From: Marinobacter subterrani
GTDB taxonomy: Bacteria > Pseudomonadota > Gammaproteobacteria > Pseudomonadales > Oleiphilaceae
Assembly: GCF_001045555.1 (NCBI RefSeq)
Contig: NZ_LFBU01000001.1
Span: 1,116,001 to 1,180,000, forward strand
Length of the DNA stretch: 64,000 nucleotides
Direction: 5' to 3'
Positions 36,632 through 48,183 of this stretch are shown in pieces; the stretch's first letter is position 1; the number at the start of each line of letters is the position of its first letter. The position numbers and the translations under genes were made by a program. Below the pieces are notes generated by a model. That model ran no database searches, was not told the DNA's origin, and saw only the letters and a program-made list of their open reading frames with translations.

Positions 36632-37473
36632 TTGTCTACGGACACAGGGGCGCTAAGGGAGAAGCCCCGGAAAATACCCTTCCCGGATTCATCCATGCCT
36701 ACCGGCACGGTATTCGGCACTTCGAGCTCGATCTGGTGCTGTCGAAGGATGGCAAGCCGGTGCTGGTGCACGACCTGTCGGTGGACCGCACCACCGGCCA
36801 GAAAGGCATTATCAGCAAATACACGGCGGCGGAGCTGGCTGCCATGGACGCACGGCGCAATACCAGTTCCTGGCCAAGGCCTACCGGTATACCTTCGCTG
36901 GACGACCTGCTGGACCAGTTCGACGATCTGGAACATCTGCAACTGGAAGTCAAAAAAGACAACCGCCACCGGCTGAATATCCTTTGTAACCGGCTGACCG
37001 AGGTCATCCAGCACCGCAACCTGTATCAGACCGCTGCCATCACCTCGTCCGACACCTGGTTCCTGAAGGAAATCCGGCGGCGCAACAAGAACATCCGCAT
37101 CGGCCTGGTAACGGAACGCAAGTTCCCCCGCCCGATCAGCATGGCCAGCCGGCTGGGGTGTGAATATCTGTGCATTAACTGGAAGCTGTGCTCAAAAGAA
37201 CTGGTCGAACAGGCCCACCGACGTGGCATGCACGTGTCCACCTGGACGGTGAACCGGATCCACGACATGTTGCAACTGGAAGAGATGGGCGTCGACAGCA
37301 TTATTACTGACTACCCCACCAGCACCCGGATGTTTTTCGATAACCGGGCCAGGGCCTTGCTGAGCTTGCCTGCAAGGGAGAGGCAGGGACTGGATACGGA
37401 GACGGAAATGAAGCTGGGGTCAGATATGAACATGGGGTCAGATGAAAGCGCTCATCTAACCCCGGGAGGCTGA
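36628..37473 (+). CDS. ugpQ: Glycerophosphodiester phosphodiesterase
   Basis: A cytoplasmic GDPD-family barrel of 281 residues that hydrolyses glycerophosphodiesters to glycerol 3-phosphate and an alcohol. The catalytic elements are YGHRGAKGEAPENT at residues 4-17, ELDLVLSKDGKPVLVHD near 32-48 and a late WTVNRIHDM. The core ends near residue 250. The last 19 residues, LGSDMNMGSDESAHLTPGG, are encoded by GGGGTCAGAT repeats and are not part of the fold. The start overlaps the DAHP synthase stop as ATGA. No signal peptide is seen, so it is UgpQ-like and not GlpQ-like. Confidence 0.9.
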   Translation: MIVYGHRGAKGEAPENTLPGFIHAYRHGIRHFELDLVLSKDGKPVLVHDLSVDRTTGQKGIISKYTAAELAAMDARRNTSSWPRPTGIPSLDDLLDQFDDLEHLQLEVKKDNRHRLNILCNRLTEVIQHRNLYQTAAITSSDTWFLKEIRRRNKNIRIGLVTERKFPRPISMASRLGCEYLCINWKLCSKELVEQAHRRGMHVSTWTVNRIHDMLQLEEMGVDSIITDYPTSTRMFFDNRARALLSLPARERQGLDTETEMKLGSDMNMGSDESAHLTPGG

Positions 37474-37533
37474 ACTCGGGGTCAGAACATGGGGTCAGAA
37501 CATGGGGTCAGATGAAGGCTTTCATCTGACCCC
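37416..37533. repeat. GGGGTCAGATGAA repeat cluster, copies B and C with partial units
   Basis: GGGGTCAG occurs five times, starting at 37416, 37434, 37478, 37491 and 37504. Two units are palindromes: GGGGTCAGATGA (37434-37445) with TCATCTAACCCC (37452-37463, one mismatch), and GGGGTCAGATGAA (37504-37516) with its exact complement (37521-37533). The last has the same arms as the element at 11998. The cluster lies between converging genes, ugpQ and sthA, and runs into the 3' end of ugpQ. The 13-base spacing of the last three units suggests local slippage or duplication. Confidence 0.85.
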
Positions 37534-37564
37534 GTCTTCATGACCCGTCTTCATCATGCAAACC

Positions 37565-38956
37565 TCAGAAGATACGGTTCAGGCCGTTCAGTGCTGCCAC
37601 CCGGTAGGCTTCAGCCATGGTCGGGTAGTTGAAGGTGGTATTGATAAAGTAGTTAAGGGAGTTCGACTCGCCCTCCTGATTCATGATCGCCTGGCCGATG
37701 TGGACGATTTCCGCCGCCTGGTCACCAAAGCAGTGAATGCCCAGAATCTGGCGGGTCTCACGGTGGAACAGCAGCTTCAGCATGCCGACCGCTTCACCGG
37801 TTATCTGGGCCCGCGCCAGGTCCTTGAAGAACGCCTGGCCCACCTCGTACGGAACCTTGGCCTCAGTCAGTTCGCGTTCGGTTTTTCCAACGGAGCTGAT
37901 TTCCGGGATGGTGTAAATGCCGGTCGGCACATCCGAAACGAACCGGTAGAACTCATCCTTCACAATGTCCGAGGAGGCTGAGCGGCCCTGGTCGTAGGCG
38001 GCACTGGCCAGGCTCGGCCAGCCGATGACATCGCCCGCAGCGTAGATATTCTCGACTTCCGTCCGGTAGTGCTCATCCACCGCCAACTGGCCGCGACCGT
38101 TCGGTACCAGGCCAATATTATCCAGCCCCAGTCTTTCCGTGTTACCACTGCGGCCGTTACACCAGAGGAAAGCGTCAGCACGGATTTTCTTGCCAGACTG
38201 CAGTGACAGCACCACGCCATGATCATCGCCCACCACGGTCTCGTAAAGCTCGTTGTGGCGCACCAGCACACCGTTGTTGCGAAGGTGGTAGCTCAGGGCG
38301 TCAGAGATTTCGTCATCCAGGAAATTGAGCAGGCGGCTACCGGGGTTAATCAAATCCACTTTCACACCCAGCCCGGCAAAAATCGAGGCGTATTCCGAGC
38401 CGATCACACCTGCGCCATAAATGATCAGCGTCCGGGGCGTGTGTGACAGGTTAAGAATGGTGTCAGAGTTATAAATCCGATGATGCCGGAAATCGACATC
38501 TGGCGGCAGATACGGGCGCGAACCGGTGGCTATGATGGCTTGCTTGAAATGCAGGACTTCATTGGATTTGCTGCCGCGTACTTCAATCCGGTTCTGGTCA
38601 ATGAACGAGGCGCGCCCATTGATCAGGTCAATACGGTTGCGGGAATAGAACTGGGTTCTGAGCTTGACCTGTTTGCCGATAACCTTCTGGGCGTTCTGCA
38701 GTACCCGCGGGAAGGAGAACCAGCGGGGCTCACCGATATCACGGAACATCTGGTTGGTGTTGAAGGTGATGATCTGCTTTACCGAGTGACGCAGGGCCTT
38801 GGACGGAATGGTGCCCCAGTGTGTGCAGTTTCCGCCGACGGTCGGTTTGTCCTCTATGATCGCCACACGCTTGCCGTGTTTCGTCGCATTCATCGCCGCA
38901 CCTTCCCCTGAAGGGCCAGCGCCGATCACAACAACGTCGTAATGATGTTCCGCCAT
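37565..38956 (-). CDS. sthA: Soluble pyridine nucleotide transhydrogenase
   Basis: A 463-residue FAD enzyme that moves reducing equivalents between NADPH and NAD+ in the cytoplasm. It has the N-terminal FAD fold [17 protein letters not shown], the NAD fold [21 protein letters not shown], and a C-terminal dimer domain ([18 protein letters not shown]). The redox-site segment is [17 protein letters not shown], in which the second cysteine of disulfide reductases is replaced. This is diagnostic for SthA against lipoamide dehydrogenase. It lies 68 bases behind nqrM on the same strand and may be read through from the Nqr operon. Confidence 0.94.
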   Translation of the reverse strand: MAEHHYDVVVIGAGPSGEGAAMNATKHGKRVAIIEDKPTVGGNCTHWGTIPSKALRHSVKQIITFNTNQMFRDIGEPRWFSFPRVLQNAQKVIGKQVKLRTQFYSRNRIDLINGRASFIDQNRIEVRGSKSNEVLHFKQAIIATGSRPYLPPDVDFRHHRIYNSDTILNLSHTPRTLIIYGAGVIGSEYASIFAGLGVKVDLINPGSRLLNFLDDEISDALSYHLRNNGVLVRHNELYETVVGDDHGVVLSLQSGKKIRADAFLWCNGRSGNTERLGLDNIGLVPNGRGQLAVDEHYRTEVENIYAAGDVIGWPSLASAAYDQGRSASSDIVKDEFYRFVSDVPTGIYTIPEISSVGKTERELTEAKVPYEVGQAFFKDLARAQITGEAVGMLKLLFHRETRQILGIHCFGDQAAEIVHIGQAIMNQEGESNSLNYFINTTFNYPTMAEAYRVAALNGLNRIF

Positions 38957-39024
38957 CTGTGCAATAACTCCTTATCTGCGAACCGAATTCGCAGTCGCTG
39001 CGGGTATGGTTCTGAGGGTAATTT

Positions 39025-39258
39025 CTATTGGCGGTCCCTGGAGGCATCGTAAGCCAGATCCTCGGCATCGTCCGAACCATCCCGGCCTTCTTCACACTTT
39101 TTGACGTTACCACCACAGATTTCACAGGATGCGCTGATACCCAAGGCGCCTATGCCCCCACAAGTACCGCTGATCGGTTTGCGGCCAAAAATCACGCCGA
39201 TCGACATGGCGGCAACCAATAGCACGACAATGAACAAGACAAGAAGAAACGTACCCAT
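39025..39258 (-). CDS. nqrM: Nqr maturation factor NqrM
   Basis: A 77-residue membrane protein with one N-terminal helix (FLLVLFIVVLLVAAMSIGVIFG) and four cysteines in GTCGGIG and SCEICGGNVKKC. These features and the position after apbE match NqrM (DUF539). NqrM is needed to assemble Na+-NQR, probably by delivering iron to the intramembrane site between NqrD and NqrE. The tail is acidic and probably disordered. It lies 11 bases after apbE. Confidence 0.93.
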   Translation of the reverse strand: MGTFLLVLFIVVLLVAAMSIGVIFGRKPISGTCGGIGALGISASCEICGGNVKKCEEGRDGSDDAEDLAYDASRDRQ

Positions 39259-39269
39259 ACTGCCCTCCT

Positions 39270-40319
39270 TTACTGAACCACATACGAGGAAAAGGCGGGC
39301 GTCTGATAGGTCTGGAAGCCGCTCTTTTCCCGCACAATAAAATAGGCGGGAATATTGTCCCGTGTTGCCAGCGCCTCGGCCTTTTCCCGCCCCATGACCG
39401 TAAATGCGGTCGCCAGTGCGTCGGCTGTCATGCAGTCGTCCGCAATCACCGAAACCGACGCCAGGTTATGGCGGATCGGTTTCCCGGTCTCAGGGTCTAT
39501 TGTATGGGAATAGCGCCGCCCTTCCGATTCGTAATAGTTCCGATAGTCGCCCGAGGTCGCCATGGCACCATCACTCATCGCAACAATCCGGTTCACCGCA
39601 CGTTCGCCACTGACCGGCTGCTCAATCGCAAGGCGCCAGCTGTCGCCATTGGGCTTCTTGCCGCTAACCCGAACCTCTCCACCGATTTCCACCAGATAGC
39701 TACTCACCTGGTGCCCGTCCAGGTAGCGGGCCACCACATCAACGCCATAGCCCTTGGCAATCGCGGAGAGATCCAGGTAAAGATGCCCACGGGCCCGGAT
39801 TGACTTCGGGTTCTCGCGCAGCATGAGCCGCTCAAAACCGACCTGAGAGAGCCGCTCGGCCAGCAGGTCTTCGGGCGGAACCTCTTCGGGGCGGGCTTCC
39901 GGGCCGAAGCCCCAGAGGTTAACCACGGGCCCTACGGTGATGTCGAAGGCACCATCGCTTAGCCGGGAAATCTCCTGGGCCTTATTCAGCACGGTGTACA
40001 GCGAGTCAGAGACGGGAACCCAGTCATTCTGGTTCTCCAGACTGTTGAACCGGGAGAGCTCGGAGGCCGGCTTCCAGGTTGACATTGTCATGTCGACTTC
40101 CTGCATCGCCGCCTCAATGCCATCCGCCAGCGCCTGCAGGCGTTCCGGGTCGTCAGGCATTACCACACTGATGTGGTACGTAGTACCGAAAACGCCACCG
40201 GAAATTTCCCAGACTTTTTTCTCGTCCTGAAATGAACAACCCGCCAGGGTTGCCAGAGCCAGCGCAAAAAGTGCGCTGACCCAGACTACCCGGGCGGGCA
40301 AATACCTTGAGGATGTCAT
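39270..40319 (-). CDS. apbE: FAD:protein FMN transferase ApbE, lipoprotein
   Basis: A 349-residue flavin transferase of the periplasm. A signal peptide ends in lipobox LAGC, so it is probably lipid-anchored. The motifs FGTTYHISVVMP, MSTWKPASELSRFN, GDYRNYYESEGRRYSHTIDPETG and the late MTADALATAFTVMG, with the Mg-binding residues, are all present. It attaches FMN to threonines of NqrB and NqrC. It starts nine bases after nqrF, inside the operon that it serves. Confidence 0.95.
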   Translation of the reverse strand: MTSSRYLPARVVWVSALFALALATLAGCSFQDEKKVWEISGGVFGTTYHISVVMPDDPERLQALADGIEAAMQEVDMTMSTWKPASELSRFNSLENQNDWVPVSDSLYTVLNKAQEISRLSDGAFDITVGPVVNLWGFGPEARPEEVPPEDLLAERLSQVGFERLMLRENPKSIRARGHLYLDLSAIAKGYGVDVVARYLDGHQVSSYLVEIGGEVRVSGKKPNGDSWRLAIEQPVSGERAVNRIVAMSDGAMATSGDYRNYYESEGRRYSHTIDPETGKPIRHNLASVSVIADDCMTADALATAFTVMGREKAEALATRDNIPAYFIVREKSGFQTYQTPAFSSYVVQ

Positions 40320-40328
40320 CAGAGAACC

Positions 40329-41555
40329 TTAACCCCCAAAGTCATCCAGCATGATATTTTCGTCCTCAACGCCCATATCTTTGAGCATCTTGATCACGGA
40401 CGCGTTCATGATTGGGGGCCCACACATGTAGAACTCACAATCCTCCGGCGCCGGGTGATCCTTCAGATAGTTCTCGTACAACACGTTATGGATAAAGCCG
40501 GTCGGGCCTTCCCAGTTGTCTTCCGGCAAGGCGTCGGACAGAGCAACGTGCCACTCGAAGTTCTCGTTTTCGTCCTGCAGCATGTCGAAGTCTTCCACGT
40601 AGAACATCTCGCGGACACTGCGGGCGCCGTACCAGAAGCTGATCTTGCGTTTGGAATTCAGGCGCTTGAGCTGGTCGAAGATGTGGGAGCGCATCGGAGC
40701 CATGCCGGCACCACCACCAATAAACACCATCTCGGCATCGGTCTTTTTGGCAAAGAACTCACCGAACGGCCCCATTACGGTCACCTTGTCACCCGGCTTC
40801 AGGTTGAACACATAGCTGGACATGATGCCCGGCAGATGGTCGGTTCCCGGCGGCGGCGTGGCAATACGGATGTTGAACTTGAGAACACCTTTCTCTTCCG
40901 GGTAGTTCGCCATGGAATAGGCGCGAATGGTGTCTTCCTTGTTGATTGCCTTGTACCGCCAGATGTTGTGCTTGTCCCAGTCTTCGTGGAACTCTTCCTC
41001 GATATCGAAATCCTTGAACTCGATCTCGTAGGGAGGGCATTCCAGCTGCACGTAACCACCGGCGCGGAAATCCACCTCTTCCCCTTCCGGCAGTTTCAGC
41101 ACCAGTTCCTTGATGAAGGTGGCCACGTTGTGGTTGGACACAACCTCGCATTCCCACTTCTTGACGCCGAAGAACTCTTCCGGCACCTCAACCTTCATGT
41201 CCTGCTTGACAGGAACCTGGCAGGAAAGGCGCCAGCCTTCTTTCTCTTCCCGGTTGGTAAAGTGTGTTTTTTCGGTCGGCAGCATGGCGCCACCGCCTTC
41301 GAACACCTTGCACTTGCACTGGGCGCAAGTGCCACCGCCACCGCAGGCGGAAGACAGGAAGATGCCGTTACTTGCGAGAGTACCGAGCAGCTTGCCGCCA
41401 GCTTCGGTCTTCAGCGTATGTTCAGGATCGTCGTTGATCTCAATCGTCACATCACCGGTGCTTACGAGCCTGGACCGGGCCGCGAGAATGATCGCAACCA
41501 GCGCCAGCACGATAACGGTGAACATGACCACACCAAGAATGATTTCTGTACTCAT
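40329..41555 (-). CDS. nqrF: Na+-NQR subunit F (NADH-oxidising, FAD and 2Fe-2S)
   Basis: The electron entry subunit, 408 residues. One N-terminal membrane helix ([20 protein letters not shown]) anchors it. The 2Fe-2S domain has [17 protein letters not shown] near residues 69-85 with a fourth Cys in LSCQVP. The FAD domain carries [11 protein letters not shown], and the NADH domain carries [20 protein letters not shown] and [12 protein letters not shown]. The N-terminus resembles the family start MSTEIILGV. It is the last structural gene of the operon, 37 bases after nqrE. Confidence 0.96.
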   Translation of the reverse strand: MSTEIILGVVMFTVIVLALVAIILAARSRLVSTGDVTIEINDDPEHTLKTEAGGKLLGTLASNGIFLSSACGGGGTCAQCKCKVFEGGGAMLPTEKTHFTNREEKEGWRLSCQVPVKQDMKVEVPEEFFGVKKWECEVVSNHNVATFIKELVLKLPEGEEVDFRAGGYVQLECPPYEIEFKDFDIEEEFHEDWDKHNIWRYKAINKEDTIRAYSMANYPEEKGVLKFNIRIATPPPGTDHLPGIMSSYVFNLKPGDKVTVMGPFGEFFAKKTDAEMVFIGGGAGMAPMRSHIFDQLKRLNSKRKISFWYGARSVREMFYVEDFDMLQDENENFEWHVALSDALPEDNWEGPTGFIHNVLYENYLKDHPAPEDCEFYMCGPPIMNASVIKMLKDMGVEDENIMLDDFGG

Positions 41556-41592
41556 GGTCTCGCCTTTTCGTTAAACCCAATCACCGGATGCC

Positions 41593-42201
41593 TTACAGGG
41601 AGATGCCGGAGAAGGACATAAAGCCCAGGGACATCAGCCCAACGGTTATGAATGTGATACCAAGACCACGAAGGCCGGGAGGCACGTCACTGTACTTCAG
41701 CTTCTCCCGGATGCCCGCCAGGGCAACGATGGCCAGGGCCCAGCCCAGGCCGGCGCCAAAACCGTAGACAACGCTCTCACCGAACTCATAGTCACGCTCG
41801 ACCATGAACAGTGCCGCTCCCAGAATGGCGCAGTTCACGGTGATCAGAGGCAGAAACACACCCAGCGCGGCGTACAGCGCCGGGATGTATTTATCCATCA
41901 CCATCTCCATGATCTGAACGATGGCGGCGATAACACCGATGTAGGTGATCAGACCGAGGAAACTCAGGTCGGTATTGGGCAACCCGGCCCAGTCCAGCGC
42001 CCCTTCTCTCAACACGTAGTTGTAGATGAGATTATTCACCGGGACGGTAATCGTCAGAACCACGACAACCGCAATACCGAGGCCAATAGCGGCCTCGATC
42101 TTCTTGGAAATCGCGATAAACGTACACATCCCGAGGAAGAAGGCCAGTGCCATGTTTTCAATGAAAACCGCCTTTACCAGAAGACTCAGATAATGTTCCA
42201 T
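41593..42201 (-). CDS. nqrE: Na+-NQR subunit E
   Basis: A 202-residue integral membrane protein with six helices, starting [26 protein letters not shown] as usual for this subunit (quoted here only by its first residues [16 protein letters not shown]). NqrE and NqrD are inverted homologues that hold an iron site between them. The conserved cysteines lie in FLGMCTFIA and TVNCAILGA. The ATG overlaps the nqrD stop by one base. Confidence 0.95.
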   Translation of the reverse strand: MEHYLSLLVKAVFIENMALAFFLGMCTFIAISKKIEAAIGLGIAVVVVLTITVPVNNLIYNYVLREGALDWAGLPNTDLSFLGLITYIGVIAAIVQIMEMVMDKYIPALYAALGVFLPLITVNCAILGAALFMVERDYEFGESVVYGFGAGLGWALAIVALAGIREKLKYSDVPPGLRGLGITFITVGLMSLGFMSFSGISL

Positions 42202-42866
42202 CAGAAGGCCTCCCGGACTTTGTGAGCAGACAGTTTGTAATCAGGCTCTTCAACCTGATCAGGCTTCCAGGTGCGCAGCGCCCAGATGCTCAGACCGATA
42301 ATAAAGAACGCGCTCGGTGGCAGCAGCAGCAAGCCGTTGGTCACATACCAGCCACCATCACTCACCGGCGTCAGGATCGTGAAGCCGAACAGCGAGCCCG
42401 AGCCGAACAGCTCGCGCCAGAAGCCCACGAACAGCAGCAGAACCGAGTAGCCAAGGCCATTACCGATACCGTCAAGGAAGCTTAGCCAGGGGCCATTCTG
42501 CATGGCAAAGCCTTCGGCACGGCCCATAACAATACAGTTGGTGATAATCAGACCAACAAACACAGACAACTGTTTGCTGATTTCATAGGCGTAAGCCTTG
42601 AGCAACTGATCCACCACAATAACCAGGGAGGCAATGATCGTCATCTGCACGATGATCCGGATGCTGCCCGGGATCTGGGCACGGATCAGGGAGATCGCCA
42701 TGCTGGAGAAGGCAGTTACCGCAGTCACCGAAATACACATTACGATAGTGACGCTCAGGCTGGATGTCACCGCCAGTGCGGAGCAGATACCCAGAATCTG
42801 CAATGCAATCGGGTTATTACTGAAAATCGGTTCGAAAAGAACCTGTTTGGCTGATGCATTTGCCAT
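42201..42866 (-). CDS. nqrD: Na+-NQR subunit D
   Basis: A 221-residue membrane protein with six helices, paired with NqrE. The conserved segments are [17 protein letters not shown], with one iron-site cysteine, and [20 protein letters not shown], with the other. It lies two bases after nqrC. Together with NqrE it forms the intramembrane iron centre on the electron path from NqrF to NqrC. Confidence 0.95.
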   Translation of the reverse strand: MANASAKQVLFEPIFSNNPIALQILGICSALAVTSSLSVTIVMCISVTAVTAFSSMAISLIRAQIPGSIRIIVQMTIIASLVIVVDQLLKAYAYEISKQLSVFVGLIITNCIVMGRAEGFAMQNGPWLSFLDGIGNGLGYSVLLLFVGFWRELFGSGSLFGFTILTPVSDGGWYVTNGLLLLPPSAFFIIGLSIWALRTWKPDQVEEPDYKLSAHKVREAF

Positions 42867-42868
42867 GA

Positions 42869-43678
42869 TCAGACCTCCCCTTGGCGCAAGTTTTTCAGGT
42901 ACTGGGCATAGCCACGGTCACCCAACCAATAATTGACAAGGTTTTGAACACCCCGGCTGGTGAGCGTGGCGCCCGACAGGGCATCCACCTTGTGTTGCTT
43001 GTTCTTGGTGTTTTCCGTCACCCCGCCCTTGACGAGCTGGATCTTCGGCTCGGTCATATCCTCGCCATAGACCACCTTGCCCTCCCATTGGGCTTTCCAG
43101 CGCGGGTTGTCGACTTCACCGCCCAGGCCCGGGGTTTCCGCCTGCTGGTAGAAGCCAAGCCCTTCAATGGTGTTGGCATCGCCCTTCAGGGAAACGAACC
43201 CGTAAAGTGTGGACCACAGGCCATAACCGTGAATCGGCAGAACCACCTTCTTCAGCTCCCCATTGTCGCGGAGTATGTAGACCTTGGCGACATCCGGGCG
43301 CCGACCGATACCCGCCTTGTCCTGGTCTGCCGGAATGTCCGTAGACAGTTTCGGGTTGGAGGCCGCCTTGTACATGTCGTAACTCATCGGCTCCTTGACA
43401 CCCACGAAACTGGGTTCCACGTATTCTCCGGTTTTCAGGTTAACCAGCTTGACCTCGAATTTGGCGAAGGCCTCTTCGATCTCGTCCGGGCTGGGGCTTG
43501 CCGGCAGCATATCGGCGGCTGCCAGAATGTTGGTCTTGATGTTCAGATTCTGGTTTTTAACCTGCAACGGTTTGAGCATTACGGCGGCGCTCGACACGAT
43601 CACCGAGAAGAAAACACTCAGTACCAACGCAACCAAAACCGTTCTGGTGACAGTTTCCCTGGATTTAGCCACGTGCAA
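42869..43678 (-). CDS. nqrC: Na+-NQR subunit C (covalent FMN)
   Basis: A 269-residue subunit with one N-terminal helix ([21 protein letters not shown]) and a periplasmic FMN domain. The flavin acceptor threonine is in the ApbE recognition motif SGATLTS near residue 240. [17 protein letters not shown] and ETPGLGGEV are further family blocks. Its start overlaps the nqrB end by 14 bases. Confidence 0.95.
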   Translation of the reverse strand: MHVAKSRETVTRTVLVALVLSVFFSVIVSSAAVMLKPLQVKNQNLNIKTNILAAADMLPASPSPDEIEEAFAKFEVKLVNLKTGEYVEPSFVGVKEPMSYDMYKAASNPKLSTDIPADQDKAGIGRRPDVAKVYILRDNGELKKVVLPIHGYGLWSTLYGFVSLKGDANTIEGLGFYQQAETPGLGGEVDNPRWKAQWEGKVVYGEDMTEPKIQLVKGGVTENTKNKQHKVDALSGATLTSRGVQNLVNYWLGDRGYAQYLKNLRQGEV

Positions 43679-44873
43679 GCCTCCGTTTGATGTTGGCCTG
43701 GACCACGAAATGATCCATCAGCGGCGCGAACAGGTTGGCGAACAGAATCGCAAGCATGATGCCCTCCGGGAACGCCGGGTTGACCACACGGATCAGCACC
43801 GTCATCACGCCCACCAGAATGCCGAAGCACCAGCGGCCGGTATTGGTCATCGCCGCCGACACCGGGTCGGTGGCCATGAACATCATGCCAAAGGCGAAAC
43901 CACCCATGACCAGATGCCAGTATGCCGGCACGGCAAACATCGGGTTGGTGTTCGAGCCGATCAGATTGAACACCAGCGACATGCCGATCATGCCAATCAG
44001 GACACCACCGACAATCCGGTAGGACGCAATCTTCATGACCAGCAGGATCAGGCCACCGATCAGGATTGCCAGGGTGGAGGTTTCACCCACGGAGCCCTGG
44101 ATGGTGCCGATGAAAGCATTCATCCAGCCGATGTTCTGCTGCAGCGCTTCCAGGCCTCCCGACGCTGCCCAGCTCAGGGCGGTGGCGCCACTGAAGCCGT
44201 CAACTGCGGTCCAGATGGTGTCGCCGGAGATCTGTGCCGGGTACGCAAAGTACAGGAAGGCGCGGCCGGTCAGGGCCGGATTCAGGAAGTTCTTGCCGGT
44301 ACCGCCGAACACTTCCTTACCGATGACCACACCGAAGGAGATACCCAATGCCACCTGCCACAGCGGGATCGTGGGCGGGCAGATCAGGGCAAACAGGATT
44401 GAAGTTACGAAGAAGCCTTCGTTAACTTCATGGCGGCGCACGGTGGCAAACAGGACTTCCCAGAAGCCACCCACTACGAAGGTCACGAAGTAGATGGGCA
44501 CGAAGTAGGCCAGGCCATAAACGAAGTTATCCCAGACTCCGGCAGCGGCTCCGGTTACGGCCAGGGCCTGGATAAAGGCAGTACGCAGGCCTCCGTCAGC
44601 AATCATGGCCTCCGGATTGGCCGCCAGATAACTGTTGGCCTGAAAGCCGATATTCCACATACCGAAGAACATCGCCGGGAAGGTACACAGCCACACCGTG
44701 ATCATAATGCGCTTCAGGTCAATACCATCGCGCACGTGGGAGGTGGTGGAGGTCACGCTCGCCGGCGAGTAGAAAATGGTATCTACCGCCTCGTAGAGCG
44801 CATACCAGCGCTCGTACTTGCCACCTTTTTCAAAGTGATGCTCGATTCCATCGAGAAACTGTCTGATAGCCAT
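43665..44873 (-). CDS. nqrB: Na+-NQR subunit B (covalent FMN, riboflavin, Na+ channel)
   Basis: A 402-residue subunit with about ten membrane helices that carries a covalent FMN and contributes the quinone site and sodium path. The N-terminal cytoplasmic segment ends in [17 protein letters not shown]. The flavin acceptor threonine is in [13 protein letters not shown], an ApbE-type SGAT motif. [20 protein letters not shown] and PSDPVSAA-like blocks (here [15 protein letters not shown]) are conserved. It lies four bases after nqrA. Confidence 0.96.
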   Translation of the reverse strand: MAIRQFLDGIEHHFEKGGKYERWYALYEAVDTIFYSPASVTSTTSHVRDGIDLKRIMITVWLCTFPAMFFGMWNIGFQANSYLAANPEAMIADGGLRTAFIQALAVTGAAAGVWDNFVYGLAYFVPIYFVTFVVGGFWEVLFATVRRHEVNEGFFVTSILFALICPPTIPLWQVALGISFGVVIGKEVFGGTGKNFLNPALTGRAFLYFAYPAQISGDTIWTAVDGFSGATALSWAASGGLEALQQNIGWMNAFIGTIQGSVGETSTLAILIGGLILLVMKIASYRIVGGVLIGMIGMSLVFNLIGSNTNPMFAVPAYWHLVMGGFAFGMMFMATDPVSAAMTNTGRWCFGILVGVMTVLIRVVNPAFPEGIMLAILFANLFAPLMDHFVVQANIKRRLARG

Positions 44874-44877
44874 CGTA

Positions 44878-46251
<1,374 letters not shown>

Positions 46252-46332
46252 TCAAAGGATTTGTAACGCCCAACCCCTGCGGCCCAGAAAACGTTGAGAA
46301 ACGGGGTGCCAGACGTACCCAAAATCGCGCCA

Positions 46333-46361
46333 ATTATAGAGATTAAGGAAACCTATTTCCA
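46333..46361 (-). promoter_or_regulatory. Promoter of the nqr operon
   Basis: On the minus strand, TGGAAA (46361-46356) and a perfect TATAAT (46338-46333) are 17 bases apart. Transcription would start near 46326, leaving a leader of about 100 nt before nqrA. The spacer between nqrA and the GAPDH gene (46225-46491) otherwise holds only the GAPDH terminator. Confidence 0.6.
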
Positions 46362-46424
46362 CCAGAAACCGGAACAGGTTTGTGCCCGAACGTAAACCGC
46401 ACAACTCACAGATCGGAAAAACAA

Positions 46425-46456
46425 AAAACCCCGACAGCAAAAACTGTCGGGGTTTT
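46425..46456 (-). terminator. Intrinsic terminator after the GAPDH gene
   Basis: A perfect 13-base inverted repeat (AAAACCCCGACAG and complement) with a 6-base loop. Read on the minus strand it ends in a T run of six, interrupted by one G and followed by five more T, 36 bases after the GAPDH stop. It also shields the nqr promoter from read-through. Confidence 0.92.
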
Positions 46457-46491
46457 CACGCTTCCCGGGTCAGAAACCCGGCCCGGAGCGA

Positions 46492-47961
46492 TCAGTCGCG
46501 CGCGCGCTTGGGGAAGATGGGGTAGTTAACGCCAGCCATCTGATTGACCACCCGGATTACCTGGGCGCTGTAACCGAATTCGTTGTCATACCAGACGTAC
46601 AGGATCAGTCGCTTGCCACTGGCAATGGTTGCCTGGGCGTCCACGATACCGGCATGGCGGGAACCCACAAAGTCGGTGGAAACGACTTCCGGCGAGTTCA
46701 CGAAATCGATCTGCTTCTGCAACTCGGAGTGCAGGGCCATTTCCCGGAGGTATTCATTGACACCTTCCACATCAACCTCCTTCTTGAGGTTGAGATTCAG
46801 AATGGCCATCGAGACGTTCGGGGTCGGCACCCGAATGGCGTTACCAGTCAGCTTGCCCTTGAGAACCGGCAGTGCCTTGGCAACCGCCTTGGCTGCGCCG
46901 GTTTCAGTGATCACCATATTCAGGGCGGCACTGCGGCCACGGCGGCTGCCCTTGTGGTAGTTGTCAATCAGGTTCTGGTCGTTGGTGTAGGAGTGGACGG
47001 TCTCAACGTGCCCGTCTTCGATTCCGTACTCGTCCTCAATCGCCTTCAGGACCGGCGTAATGGCATTGGTGGTACAGGACGCAGCCGACAGGATCTTGTC
47101 GTCATCGGTGATCCAGTCATTGTTGATGCCATACACGATGTTCTTGATGTCGCCCTTGCCCGGCGCGGTCAGGATCACCCGGCTTACGCCCCTGGACTTC
47201 AGATGCAGGCCCAGGCCCGCTTCGTCACGCCATTTACCGGTATTATCAACCACGATGGCGTTGTTAATGCCGTACTGGGTGTAGTCCACCTTGTCGGGAC
47301 CATCGGAATAGATAACCTTGATGTAGTTACCGTTGGCAATAAGCGCCGATTCCTTTTCGTCAACGGAAATCGTGCCGTCAAACGGACCGTGAACCGAGTC
47401 GCGGCGCAGCAGGCTTGCACGCTTCTCCAGATCATTCTCGGCACCACCCTGGCGAACCACGATCGCCCGCAGGCGCAGGTTGTTACCGCCGCCGGCCTTC
47501 TCGATCAGGATCCGCGCCAGAAGCCGACCAATTCGGCCGAAACCGTACAGAACCACGTCCTTGGTGTCGTTGTTGGCATCTTCCTCGGACTGGGCTGCGT
47601 ACTGGCCAATCACGGGACCAATCTCGCGCTGCAGGAAGTCGGTGAGGTCACCGCCCTCTTCCTTGAACTTGACCGCCAGCTTGCCGATATCAATGTGGGC
47701 ACGGCCAAGATCAAGCTTGTCCATGGCCTCGAGGATCGGCAGGGTGTCGCACACAGACAGCTCGCTATCTTCAACCTGACGCACGAACCGGTGGGCCCGG
47801 ATGATATCGATAACAGACTGGTTAATGATTGCGCGGCCATAGACAGAAGTCACCACGTTGTTCTTGCGGTAGAGACGGCCGATCAGCGGAATCATGGCTT
47901 CCGCAGTGGATTCTCGTTCAGTCCAGTTGGACAGGTACTGATTGATCTGTTCGTGACTCAC
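46492..47961 (-). CDS. Glyceraldehyde-3-phosphate dehydrogenase, long form
   Basis: A 489-residue GAPDH with an N-terminal extension of about 130 residues before the Rossmann motif LYGFGRIGRLLARIL. The catalytic site is intact: SAASCTTNAITP (nucleophile Cys) and HSYTNDQ (general-base His), and the C-terminus has WYDNEFGYSAQVIRV. The extended form next to mfd is the same pairing as in Pseudomonas (PA3001 beside mfd, from memory). The extension is helical (EQINQYLSNWTERE) and of unknown role. Cofactor preference and direction, glycolytic or gluconeogenic, cannot be read from the sequence. Confidence 0.9.
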   Translation of the reverse strand: MSHEQINQYLSNWTERESTAEAMIPLIGRLYRKNNVVTSVYGRAIINQSVIDIIRAHRFVRQVEDSELSVCDTLPILEAMDKLDLGRAHIDIGKLAVKFKEEGGDLTDFLQREIGPVIGQYAAQSEEDANNDTKDVVLYGFGRIGRLLARILIEKAGGGNNLRLRAIVVRQGGAENDLEKRASLLRRDSVHGPFDGTISVDEKESALIANGNYIKVIYSDGPDKVDYTQYGINNAIVVDNTGKWRDEAGLGLHLKSRGVSRVILTAPGKGDIKNIVYGINNDWITDDDKILSAASCTTNAITPVLKAIEDEYGIEDGHVETVHSYTNDQNLIDNYHKGSRRGRSAALNMVITETGAAKAVAKALPVLKGKLTGNAIRVPTPNVSMAILNLNLKKEVDVEGVNEYLREMALHSELQKQIDFVNSPEVVSTDFVGSRHAGIVDAQATIASGKRLILYVWYDNEFGYSAQVIRVVNQMAGVNYPIFPKRARD

Positions 47962-48183
47962 GCTGTGACCTCGGCAATTGGCACTTGGAAATTGGGGCGC
48001 ATATTATCCAACTTAATCCGGTCGACCGCAAATACGGGCGGCCAAGACCTTCGTAGACATCCGCTTTCGGCCACAAACCCTGAAAGCCGCCGGCCGCAGC
48101 CGCCATGACAGCGTCAGCTCCGGGCGTTAGAATACGCGGCTCGCCGCCTCCCGGACATCCACTGCAGGAGAACCAGACTGCCC

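Noticed and set aside
37416..37533. Short CRISPR-like array
   Set aside because: The units are 13-18 bases, palindromic and irregularly spaced, without unique spacers of constant length or cas genes; they are better read as REP-like repeats.
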